A DNA stretch of 64,000 nucleotides from the NCBI GenBank assembly GCA_945874825.1, contig CAMCIK010000001.1, forward strand, positions 1-64,000, in the 5' to 3' direction. Below, piece by piece: positions 26,371 to 34,242 of the stretch (its first letter is position 1; every line of letters starts with the position of its first letter). The DNA comes from Phenylobacterium deserti (GTDB taxonomy: Bacteria; Pseudomonadota; Alphaproteobacteria; Caulobacterales; Caulobacteraceae). The translations under genes and the position numbers were made by a program. The notes beneath the pieces were generated by a model. It did no database searches, was not told the DNA's origin, and was given only the letters and a program-made list of their open reading frames with translations.

Positions 26371-27621
26371 TTAGTGGGCACCCTTGAGGCCAAAGGATTC
26401 CCGGAATGCCATCTGCGCGTCCTTGAGGTTGGCGTCCGTCAGGGTAGCCTGCCGAAGGTCGACATCATTGAGGATGGCCGCCCTGAGGTCAGCGCCGGAG
26501 AAATTCACCCGCCGCAGGTCGGCTGAGGTCAGGTCGGTGGGCAGCAAGCGGCCATCTTCCAGGACCAGGGGCTCCAGCCGGGCCGCCCTGAGGTCCGCCC
26601 CCGCCATCAGGGCACCGGTCAGCCGGGCACCCCTGAGGTCGGCTCGCCTCAGGTTGCAGCCGCGAAGGTCTGCGCCCTCGAGCCGGGCGCCCTGAAGTTG
26701 GATTCCCTCCATGTCGAGGCCATAGAAGACGGCCTTCCGGGCCAAGACGGCGGTCAGATTGTATCCCCGCAGGTTCTTGAGGTTCCGGAGGTCAACGCCA
26801 TCGAAGACCGTGGGCGTCCCCGCCGCGCCTTCAGAGGTGCACCAGCGCGCATGTTCGCGAACCTGGACCTCAAGCGTGACCTCGCCCGAGACCTGAACGG
26901 CGGGATCATTCGTCAGCGCCCCTCGCAGGTCGGCCTTGCTGACATCCCAGGCCTGGGTGTTGGCGCCCAGCAGGATGACGTCGCGCAGGTCGGCACCCCT
27001 CAGGTCGGCCTGGGCGAGGTCTGCGCCGGTCATGTCGGCGCCGGTCATGACGCAGTGCTTGAGCTGGGCCCGCGCCAGACGCGCACCCCGCAGGACTGCG
27101 CCTGTGAAGTCCGAGCGAACGGCTTCAAGGCCTGAAAGCTTGGACCTCGCCAGATTGGCCCCGCTCAGGTTCGGGCCCTGGTCGTCCTCCGTTCGGTGGA
27201 CATGCTCCACCATGCGCAGGCCGAGCTTCCTGTCGCCAAGGGCCATGGCACCTTCCCGAAGGTCGGCCTCGAAGAGATCCGCGTGGGTCAGGTTTGCATT
27301 GCGCAGGCAGGCACCCCTCAGATCGGCCCGCCGCAGGGAGGCGTCACTCATGTCGGCGTTCTGGAGGTCGGCGCCATAGAGACTTGCGCCGTCGAGCTGA
27401 GTTCCCTTCAGGTTGGCGCCGAAGAGGAGAGCGCCTGTCAGGTCCGCGCCCGTCAGGTCGCGGCCCGCCAGCTTGAGCCCCGACAGGTTGCGCCAGGACA
27501 GGTTGCCGCGCAGTCCGTCCGGAAGGCCGGAGATGAAGCGCTTGTGCTTGCGACAGACATCATCCGCTTCCGCCTGCGAGAGCGTCGGCATGTCGTGCAG
27601 GTGTGTAGTCGGCAGAGACAT
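26371..27621 (-). CDS. Pentapeptide-repeat protein
   Basis: 416-residue protein dominated by A(D/N)LXX pentapeptide repeats, forming a right-handed quadrilateral beta-helix. Two repeat blocks (about 45-225 and 290-400) are separated by a non-repeat insert of some 60 residues (NDPAVQVSGEVTLEVQVREH) containing a Cys/Trp-rich stretch. The start has a short charged helix (LSQAEADDVCRKHKRF). No signal peptide or Qnr-like loop is obvious. Function unknown; such proteins range from gyrase-binding mimics to scaffolds. Confidence 0.88.
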   Translation of the reverse strand: MSLPTTHLHDMPTLSQAEADDVCRKHKRFISGLPDGLRGNLSWRNLSGLKLAGRDLTGADLTGALLFGANLKGTQLDGASLYGADLQNADMSDASLRRADLRGACLRNANLTHADLFEADLREGAMALGDRKLGLRMVEHVHRTEDDQGPNLSGANLARSKLSGLEAVRSDFTGAVLRGARLARAQLKHCVMTGADMTGADLAQADLRGADLRDVILLGANTQAWDVSKADLRGALTNDPAVQVSGEVTLEVQVREHARWCTSEGAAGTPTVFDGVDLRNLKNLRGYNLTAVLARKAVFYGLDMEGIQLQGARLEGADLRGCNLRRADLRGARLTGALMAGADLRAARLEPLVLEDGRLLPTDLTSADLRRVNFSGADLRAAILNDVDLRQATLTDANLKDAQMAFRESFGLKGAH

Positions 27622-27681
27622 GCCTGCGATGGGGGTCCCCTCAGTGGACCCTACTGTGGCGTACAGCGATTAATGGACGGT

Positions 27682-28128
27682 TTAGGGGCGGTTTGCGGGT
27701 CGGTAGGCGGCATAGAGGGGCAGGGCCTCGGCCTGGAGAAGCCCGGTCACCACCTCGACGCCCGCAGCCTTCAGGCGTTCGGAACCCTCCCCGGCGGCAA
27801 AGACCGAGGCGTCGTCGCAGGCGATCACCACCCGGCGCACGCCGGCGGCGATCAGGCGGTCGGTGCAGGAAATCCCCGTCCCGGAGCGCCGGGCGCAGGG
27901 CTCCAGCGTCACCAGGACGACGGCACCGCGGGCCGCCTCTCCCGCCGCGGAAAGGGCAAGGTCCTCCGCGTGGGGGCGGCCGCCGTCGGCCGTTGTACCC
28001 TCGCCGACGATCCCCTCCGGGCCGAGGATGACGCAGCCGACGGAGGGATTATCGCCCGTCCGGCCCACGCCAGGCTGGGCCAGGGCGATGGCCCGCCGCA
28101 TGGCCTGGATTTCCGCCTCGGGGTTCAA
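27682..28128 (-). CDS. RibD-like cytidine/deoxycytidylate deaminase-fold protein
   Basis: 148-residue zinc deaminase with the HAE motif ([11 protein letters not shown]) and the paired-cysteine motif [13 protein letters not shown], the spacing seen in RibD. It contains the N-terminal deaminase domain but not the RibD reductase domain, so it is either a stand-alone deaminase or a diverged paralogue. It overlaps gpmA by four bases. The substrate is not known. Confidence 0.87.
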   Translation of the reverse strand: MNPEAEIQAMRRAIALAQPGVGRTGDNPSVGCVILGPEGIVGEGTTADGGRPHAEDLALSAAGEAARGAVVLVTLEPCARRSGTGISCTDRLIAAGVRRVVIACDDASVFAAGEGSERLKAAGVEVVTGLLQAEALPLYAAYRPANRP

Positions 28129-28838
28129 GGCGTAGGCGGCAGGGCCTGGGCCCGGTCGGCGTCCAGGTAGCGGGCGGAGACCGGCCTGAGGGCCGCGTCC
28201 AGCTCAATGACTAGCGGGTTCGAGGTGGGGATCTCGACCTCCATGATCCCCTCGGCGGAAAGGCCCCAGATCAACTTGACGATGGCCCGGAGCGAGTTGC
28301 CGTGGGCCGCCACGAGCACGGTCTCACCCGCCGCCAGCTTCGGCGCGATCTCAGCGGACCAGTAGGGCTCCACCCGCTCCAGGGTGGTCTTAAGGCTCTC
28401 GGTGTCCGGCAGGACGAGGCCGGCGTAGCGCCGGTCGCGGGAGAAGTCCCACTCGCCGCCCGGCGACAGGGGTGGCGGCGGGGTGTCGTAAGCGCGCCGC
28501 CAGATCCGCACCTGGTCGGTGCCGTGCTTCTCGGCGGTCTCGGTCTTGTTCAGGCCGGTCAGGCCGCCATAGTGCCGCTCGTTCAGCCGCCAGTCCTTGG
28601 TCTCAGGCACGAAGGCCTGGCCCGCCGCCGCCAAGGCCAGCCAGAGGGTCCGGATCGCCCGGGTCAGGACGGAGGTATAGGCCCGGTCGACCTGCAGGCC
28701 CGCCGCCCTCATCAGCTGGCCACCCTTGCGCGCCTGGGCCTCGCCCTCGGCGGTCAGGTCGACATCCACCCATCCGGTGAACCGGTCCTCCAGGTTCCAC
28801 TGGCTCTGGCCGTGTCGCAGCAGGATCAGGGTCGGCAT
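28125..28838 (-). CDS. gpmA: 2,3-bisphosphoglycerate-dependent phosphoglycerate mutase
   Basis: 237-residue glycolytic/gluconeogenic enzyme interconverting 2- and 3-phosphoglycerate. The catalytic motif [20 protein letters not shown] carries the phospho-accepting histidine, and AHGNSLRAI holds the second His. It shares four bases with the deaminase-like gene downstream. Length and motif order are typical of cofactor-dependent mutases. Confidence 0.96.
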   Translation of the reverse strand: MPTLILLRHGQSQWNLEDRFTGWVDVDLTAEGEAQARKGGQLMRAAGLQVDRAYTSVLTRAIRTLWLALAAAGQAFVPETKDWRLNERHYGGLTGLNKTETAEKHGTDQVRIWRRAYDTPPPPLSPGGEWDFSRDRRYAGLVLPDTESLKTTLERVEPYWSAEIAPKLAAGETVLVAAHGNSLRAIVKLIWGLSAEGIMEVEIPTSNPLVIELDAALRPVSARYLDADRAQALPPTP

Positions 28839-28949
28839 GGGGGCTCTCCATCCAGGGTCCCGGTCGGGCTAGGGCCGGCTTCGGGCGGCGTCAAGGCCGG
28901 GCGCGCGTCGCCGGTGGCCCCCGGGCTCTCAAGGCGGTATGTAGGGAAG

Positions 28950-29216
28950 ATGTCCGACCGCCTCTTTTATTCCGGCCTGGCCCTGGTCGCCTCCGCCCTC
29001 ATCGTCCTGGCCCTGGTCTGGCCCCAGGGCCTGGGCGCACGCTCGCCCGGCCCCTTCGGCTCGGTCCCGGTCCAGCAGCGTCCCGAGGTCCAGGCCGCCA
29101 TGCGCCGGGAGGCCGAGGTCAACAACGCCCGCCTGCAGAAGGCCCGCGACGCGGTCGCCGCCGCCCGGGCCGCCACCGAGGGTACCGGTCAGGCGCCTGT
29201 GGAGCCGAAGCCGTGA
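28950..29216 (+). CDS. Small single-pass membrane protein, unknown
   Basis: 88-residue protein with one N-terminal helix (FYSGLALVASALIVLALVW) followed by a Gln/Arg/Ala/Glu-rich coiled-coil-like tail. ATG 28950 has a GGGAAG element before it. Its TGA overlaps the GTG start of kdsD by four bases, so it is co-translated with the sugar-phosphate isomerase. I do not recognise the family. Confidence 0.7.
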   Translation: MSDRLFYSGLALVASALIVLALVWPQGLGARSPGPFGSVPVQQRPEVQAAMRREAEVNNARLQKARDAVAAARAATEGTGQAPVEPKP

Positions 29217-30175
29217 CCGCCGCAGATATCGAGGCCGGCCGCCGGGTTCTGCGCCAGGCCGCCCAGGCCCTTGAGCTTCAGGCCGGCGCGCTCGGCGAAG
29301 ACTTCGCCCGGGCCGTCGACATCCTGGCCGCTGCCCGCGGCCGGATCATCTGCACGGGAATCGGCAAGTCCGGCCACGTGGCCCGCAAGATCGCCGCCAC
29401 CTTCGCCTCCACCGGGGCCCCGGCCACCTTCGTCCACGCCAACGAGGCCAGCCACGGCGACCTCGGCATGATCAGCCGCGACGACGTCATCCTGGCCCTC
29501 TCCAAGTCCGGCGAGAACCGCGAGCTGGCCGACGTCCTGGCCTATTCCCGCCGGTTCGAGATCCCGCTCATCGCCCTGACCGCCGCGGCCGACAGCGCCC
29601 TCGGGCGGGCCGCCGACGTGGTCCTGGCCCTGGCCACCGCAGAGGAGGCGACCGGCCAGGTCAACGCTCCCACCACCTCCACCACCCTGCAGATCGCCCT
29701 TGGCGACGCCCTCGCCGTCGCCCTCCTGGAGCGGCGCGGCTTTACCGCCGGCGACTTCCGCACCTTCCACCCGGGCGGCAAGCTGGGCGCCATGCTGCGC
29801 ACGGTGGGCGACCTCATGCATGCCGGCGGCGAGATTCCCCTGGTGGGTCCCGACGCCGGCATGGGCGAGGCGCTTCTGGTGATGACCGAGAAGCGATTCG
29901 GCTGCGTGGGCGTGCAGGGTCCTGACGGCCGCCTGCTCGGCGTCATCACCGACGGCGACCTGCGCCGCCACATGAACGGCCTGATGGGCCGCAACGCCAG
30001 CCAGGTCATGACTCCCGGTCCCAACAAGGTGGTCGGACCTCAGCAGCTCGCCTCAGAGGCCCTGGCCCTGATGACCGATCCCCCCCCGTCGGTGAACGTG
30101 CTCTTCGTCCTCGACGCCGGTCGGCCGGTGGGCATCCTGCATGTCCATGACCTGCTCCGCGCCGGGGTGATGTGA
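29213..30175 (+). CDS. kdsD: Arabinose-5-phosphate isomerase (KdsD/KpsF)
   Basis: 320-residue isomerase making D-arabinose 5-phosphate for Kdo synthesis. The SIS domain (about 30-170) contains TGIGKSGHVARKIAATF and the HGDLGMI segment, and two CBS domains follow (about 205-320). The start is GTG, overlapping the preceding stop. Kdo precursor synthesis fits the lipopolysaccharide genes further on. Confidence 0.94.
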   Translation: MTAADIEAGRRVLRQAAQALELQAGALGEDFARAVDILAAARGRIICTGIGKSGHVARKIAATFASTGAPATFVHANEASHGDLGMISRDDVILALSKSGENRELADVLAYSRRFEIPLIALTAAADSALGRAADVVLALATAEEATGQVNAPTTSTTLQIALGDALAVALLERRGFTAGDFRTFHPGGKLGAMLRTVGDLMHAGGEIPLVGPDAGMGEALLVMTEKRFGCVGVQGPDGRLLGVITDGDLRRHMNGLMGRNASQVMTPGPNKVVGPQQLASEALALMTDPPPSVNVLFVLDAGRPVGILHVHDLLRAGVM

Positions 30176-30241
30176 TCCGCCCGCACTGGCCGCGGCGGGC
30201 CTGAAGGCGTATGAGCGCGGCGGAATCGAACTGGAGCGCCG

Positions 30242-31744
30242 ATGCTGCCCCTGCCCCGTACCGACCTGACGCCGCAGACCCCCGACCACGAGAACCTGCC
30301 TCTGGTGAAGCCCACCGGCTTTCGCGAGTACGACGCCCGCTGGCTGTTCGGCTCCGAGATCAACCTCCTGGGCGTCGAGGCCCTGGGCCTGGGCCTTGGG
30401 ACCTACATCCACGAGCTCGGCCAGAAGCGCATCGTCATCGGCCACGACTTCCGCTCCTATTCCCAGTCCATCAAGCAGGCCCTGACCCTGGGCCTCCTGG
30501 CCGCCGGCTGCGAGGTGCTGGACATCGGTCTGTCCCTCTCCCCCATGGCCTATTTCGCCCAGTTCGACCTTGAGGCCCCCGCCGTGGCCATGGTCACGGC
30601 CAGCCACAACGAGAACGGCTGGACCGGTGTGAAGATGGGCGTCTCCCCGCCCCTGACCTTCGGCCCCGACGAGATGGCCCGGCTGAAGGCGATTGTCCTC
30701 GGCGGCCTGGGCGTCGTCCGCCCCGGCGGGACCCTGACCCACATTCCCGGCGTGGCCGGGCGCTACATCGCCGACGTCTCCGCCCGGGTCCACGTCGACC
30801 GGCCCCTCAGGGTGGTCTGCGCCTGCGGCAACGGCACGGCCGGCGCCTTCGCCCCCGAGGCCCTGCGCCGCATGGGCGTGGCGGTCGTCTACGAAATGGA
30901 CTGCGACCTCGACTGGTCCTTCCCGCGCTACAATCCCAACCCCGAAGACCACGAAATGCTCAAGGCCATGGGCCAGGCCGTGCGCGACTTCGGCGCCGAC
31001 TTCGCCCTGGGCTTCGACGGCGATGGCGACCGCTGCGGCGTGGTGGACGATACGGGCGAGGAGATCTTCGCCGACAAGATCGGCCTCATGCTGGCCCGCG
31101 ACCTGTCCGGCCTGCATCCCGACGCCCAGTTCATCGTCGACGTGAAGTCTACCGGCCTCTTCGCCACCGACCCGGTCCTGGCCGCCAACGGGGCCAAGAC
31201 CCTCTACTGGAAGACCGGCCACAGCTACATCAAGCGCAAGACCGCCGAGATCGGTGCCCTGGCGGGCTTCGAGAAGTCGGGCCACTTCTTCTTCAATGCC
31301 CCCCTGGGGCGCGGTTACGACTGTGGCCTGACCGCCGCCGCCGCCATCCTGGCCATGCTTGACCGCAACCCGGACAAGAGCCTGTCCCAGCTGAAGGATG
31401 CCCTGCCCCAGGCCTGGACCAGCCTGACCATGTCGCCCCATTGCGCCGACGAGGCCAAGTACGGCGTGGTCGAGGGAATTGTCGCCGAGTACGAGGCCCT
31501 GGCCCGGGATGGCGGCCGTATCCTCGGCCGCGCCATCACCGAGGTGATCACCGTCAACGGCGTCCGGGTGGCCCTGGAGGACGGCTCCTGGGTCCTGGTC
31601 CGCGCCTCTTCCAACAAGCCCGAGATCGTCGTCGTGGTCGAGAGCACCCGCTCGGAGGACGACATGCGCGCCCTCTTCCGCGAAGAGGTCAAACCCCGGC
31701 TCGCCCGGCGCCCCGAGATCGGCGCCTACAACCAGGAGATCTGA
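30242..31744 (+). CDS. Phosphomannomutase/phosphoglucomutase
   Basis: 500-residue alpha-D-phosphohexomutase. The phosphoserine loop is VTASHNENGW, the metal loop GFDGDGDRCG and the sugar-binding segment EKSGHFFFN, in the usual order. The C-terminal phosphate-binding loop RASSNKPEIVVVVES is present. Proteins of this length and sequence supply mannose-1-P or glucose-1-P for surface polysaccharides. It is five bases from ugd and probably operonic with it. Confidence 0.93.
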   Translation: MLPLPRTDLTPQTPDHENLPLVKPTGFREYDARWLFGSEINLLGVEALGLGLGTYIHELGQKRIVIGHDFRSYSQSIKQALTLGLLAAGCEVLDIGLSLSPMAYFAQFDLEAPAVAMVTASHNENGWTGVKMGVSPPLTFGPDEMARLKAIVLGGLGVVRPGGTLTHIPGVAGRYIADVSARVHVDRPLRVVCACGNGTAGAFAPEALRRMGVAVVYEMDCDLDWSFPRYNPNPEDHEMLKAMGQAVRDFGADFALGFDGDGDRCGVVDDTGEEIFADKIGLMLARDLSGLHPDAQFIVDVKSTGLFATDPVLAANGAKTLYWKTGHSYIKRKTAEIGALAGFEKSGHFFFNAPLGRGYDCGLTAAAAILAMLDRNPDKSLSQLKDALPQAWTSLTMSPHCADEAKYGVVEGIVAEYEALARDGGRILGRAITEVITVNGVRVALEDGSWVLVRASSNKPEIVVVVESTRSEDDMRALFREEVKPRLARRPEIGAYNQEI

Positions 31745-31749
31745 GCGCC

Positions 31750-33054
31750 ATGCACGTCGTCATGATCGGCACCGGCTATGTGGGCCTCGTCTCGGGCGCC
31801 TGCTTTGCCGACTTCGGCCACCAGGTTACCTGCATCGACAAGGACGCTGGCAAGATCGAGGGCCTCAAGGCCGGGCGCATGCCCATCTTCGAGCCTGGCC
31901 TCGACACCCTGGTGGCCCGCAATGTCCAGGCCGGGCGCCTGGCCTTCACCACCGAGGCCGCCGAGGCCGTGCGCGCCGCCGACGCGGTCTTCATCGCCGT
32001 GGGCACCCCCTCGCGCCGGGGCGACGGCCATGCCGACCTGTCCTACGTCCATGCCGCCGCAGCCGAGATCGCCGACCTCATCGAAGGCTTCACCGTGGTG
32101 GTCACCAAGTCCACCGTCCCGGTGGGCACGGGGGACGAGATCGAGCGCATCATCCGCGAGCGCCGGCCCGACGCCGCCTTCGCCGTAGTCTCCAACCCCG
32201 AGTTCCTGCGCGAGGGTGCGGCCATCGACGACTTCAAGCGCCCCGACCGCGTGGTGGTGGGCCTGAACGACGAGCGCGCCCGGCCGGTCATGACCGAGCT
32301 CTACCGGCCCCTCTTCCTCAACGAGACGCCGATCCAGTTCACCGAGCGGCGAACCTCCGAGCTAATCAAGTATGCTGGCAACGCCTTCCTCGCCATGAAG
32401 ATCACCTTCATCAACGAGATGGCCGACCTGTGCGAGGCGGTCGGTGCCGACGTCCAGCAGGTGGCCAAGGGCATCGGCCTCGACAAGCGCATCGGCGGCA
32501 AGTTCCTCAATGCCGGCCCCGGCTATGGCGGCTCCTGCTTTCCCAAGGACACCCTGGCCCTGGTGCGCACGGCCACCGACGCCGGCTCGCCCGTCCGCCT
32601 CATCGAGACCACCGTGGCGGTCAATGACGCGCGCAAGAAGGCCATGGCCGCCAAGGTGGCCGCTGCCGTCGACGGCGACCTGGCCGGCCGCACGGTCGGC
32701 GTCCTGGGCCTGACCTTCAAGCCCAACACCGACGACATGCGCGACGCCCCGTCCCTGGACATCCTCCCGGCTCTCCAGGCCCTGGGTGCCAAGGTCCAGG
32801 CCTTCGATCCCGAGGGCATGACCGAGGCCCGCCACCTCCTGCCCGGCGTGGACTTCCGCCCCGACGCCTACGCCGCCGCCGAGGGCGCCGACGTCCTGGT
32901 CATCATCACCGAATGGGACCCCTTCCGCGCCCTCGACCTGGAGCGCGTCCGCGGCCTGATGCGTACCCCGGTGCTGGTGGACCTGCGCAACATCTACAAG
33001 CCCGAGGACGTCCGGGCCCTGGGCTTCCGGTACGCCTCGGTGGGGCGGGCCTAG
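31750..33054 (+). CDS. ugd: UDP-glucose 6-dehydrogenase
   Basis: 434-residue enzyme making UDP-glucuronate. The NAD motif is MIGTGYVGLVSG and the catalytic thiol is Cys263 in GPGYGGSCFPKDT. The helix carrying EFLREGAAIDDF and the C-terminal NIYKPEDV are typical. I start at ATG 31750, next to the upstream gene. A degraded copy of this gene's last 60 bases is present about 940 bases downstream. Confidence 0.96.
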   Translation: MHVVMIGTGYVGLVSGACFADFGHQVTCIDKDAGKIEGLKAGRMPIFEPGLDTLVARNVQAGRLAFTTEAAEAVRAADAVFIAVGTPSRRGDGHADLSYVHAAAAEIADLIEGFTVVVTKSTVPVGTGDEIERIIRERRPDAAFAVVSNPEFLREGAAIDDFKRPDRVVVGLNDERARPVMTELYRPLFLNETPIQFTERRTSELIKYAGNAFLAMKITFINEMADLCEAVGADVQQVAKGIGLDKRIGGKFLNAGPGYGGSCFPKDTLALVRTATDAGSPVRLIETTVAVNDARKKAMAAKVAAAVDGDLAGRTVGVLGLTFKPNTDDMRDAPSLDILPALQALGAKVQAFDPEGMTEARHLLPGVDFRPDAYAAAEGADVLVIITEWDPFRALDLERVRGLMRTPVLVDLRNIYKPEDVRALGFRYASVGRA

Positions 33055-33183
33055 GGGCCAGGGGCGATGGAGGCGCACCGGATCGACATCGCCGGGATTG
33101 TCACTAGGCTCGCGTCTTGAGACGCTACATCGACTCCCGGGGCCTTCCGGAAGCACATTCCACGTCATCTCAGGTGGACTCAC

Positions 33184-33771
33184 ATGAACCGGACACTTCG
33201 CCATCGGCCGCTGGTCGCCTTTAGCTTGGGCCTTGCGTCCGTCTTCGGCGTTTCCGACGCCCAGGCTGGCCCAGCCTACTCGAAACGGCTGGAGATGCAG
33301 GGCTTCGCCTTCGAAGTCACGGCGACCAATGAGGGGTCCATCAACAAGCTCCGGATCAATCCGCACGGGCTCAGCCAGCAGACCGCGCCGATCACCTCCG
33401 AGATCGAGGGATCCGTCTCCGGGGCGGAGATCGACGACCTCGACGCCAACGGCTTTCCCGAGATCTACATCTACGTGACCTCTGCCGGCAGCGGGAGCTA
33501 CGGCAGCCTGGTGGGCTATGCGGTCAACCGGGGCAAGTCCGTGAGCCCGATCTACCTGTCGCCCGTCTCGGACTCCCCGGCCCTGTCGCAGGGCTATATG
33601 GGCCACGATGAATTCGCCGTGGTCGAGGGCACCCTGATCCAGAGATTCCCGATCTATCGCGACCTCGACACCAACGCCCGCCCCACCGGCAAGATCCGGC
33701 AGCTCCAGTACAAGCTGAAGGCCGGTGAAGCCGGCTGGGTGCTTCGCCTGGACAGGTCCATGGAGTTCTGA
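33184..33771 (+). CDS. PliI-like inhibitor of I-type lysozyme
   Basis: 195-residue exported protein, with a signal peptide of about 27 residues (hydrophobic FSLGLASVFGVSDAQA, cleavage near AQA). The mature region has the family-like SAGSGSYGSLVGYAVN loop, YMGHDEFAVVE and FPIYRDLDTNARPTG, which I recognise from periplasmic inhibitors of invertebrate-type lysozyme (PliI). Its best guess is protection from host or grazer lysozyme. It follows ugd and precedes a noncoding stretch and the RTX metalloprotease. The family call is from memory of the motif, so moderate. Confidence 0.7.
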   Translation: MNRTLRHRPLVAFSLGLASVFGVSDAQAGPAYSKRLEMQGFAFEVTATNEGSINKLRINPHGLSQQTAPITSEIEGSVSGAEIDDLDANGFPEIYIYVTSAGSGSYGSLVGYAVNRGKSVSPIYLSPVSDSPALSQGYMGHDEFAVVEGTLIQRFPIYRDLDTNARPTGKIRQLQYKLKAGEAGWVLRLDRSMEF

Positions 33772-34242
33772 CCCGCCTTCGCGGTCGGATCTGGCCGGCG
33801 CGGATGAAGCTCAGGGTCAGGGGTGTTGACCCGTGGAAGGCGGGCGGCATCCGCCACTGCAGTCAGAACTGCCGGAAAGACTAATCCTCGGCGCGTCATC
33901 TGACCGACCGTGACGTTTGGCGGGTTAGGGTCATCTACAAGCTCGAGGACGTCTGGGCCCTGGGATTCGGTCACCCATCGGTGGGGCAGGCGCAAAGTGG
34001 GCGGCAATACCTGAAACCGGAATGCCTCACTTGGCCGTTCCTGTCGTTGAGCCTGACGGTGTTGCGAAGGCGCATTCCTGTGCGGGACAAGCCCGATACT
34101 TTCCTTCCGAAGGCCTAGATTAAGACTCTTGCGCACCTAGCAATACGACAAGGCTGGTCGTAGAAGAAGATCATACAGAGCCGAACTTCATAAACCTCAT
34201 TGACTGAAAGCAGACCTGAAGGACCTAGTCTGCTTAGGGGAA
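33772..34242. other. Noncoding interval holding a ugd remnant
   Basis: About 470 bases with no supported gene. It includes the decayed ugd 3' end at 33932-33994. The rest shows no recognisable domain in any frame. The base composition falls towards the RTX gene: the last 100 bases are much less GC-rich than the region upstream. AGGGGA at 34236-34241 may serve as the RTX ribosome-binding site. Confidence 0.5.
33932..33994 (+). pseudogene. ugd: Degenerate partial copy of the ugd 3' end
   Basis: Bases 33932-33991 match the end of intact ugd (32991-33050) at 51 of 60 positions by my count, in the same orientation and with no gap. In frame it reads IYKLEDVWALGFGHPSVGQA against IYKPEDVRALGFRYASVGRA in ugd. 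Upstream of the match the similarity fades quickly and there is no start or catalytic region. The stop is not conserved. It is the scar of a duplication or recombination that placed the PliI-like gene between two ugd ends. Confidence 0.75.

Noticed and set aside
29278-29971. Minus-strand frames across kdsD
   Set aside because: Shadows of a gene with intact SIS and CBS domains; no start signals or domains.
30053-31441. 462-codon minus-strand frame across the phosphohexomutase
   Set aside because: Shadow of a conserved gene; composition is Gly/His/Val-rich and typical of antisense frames.
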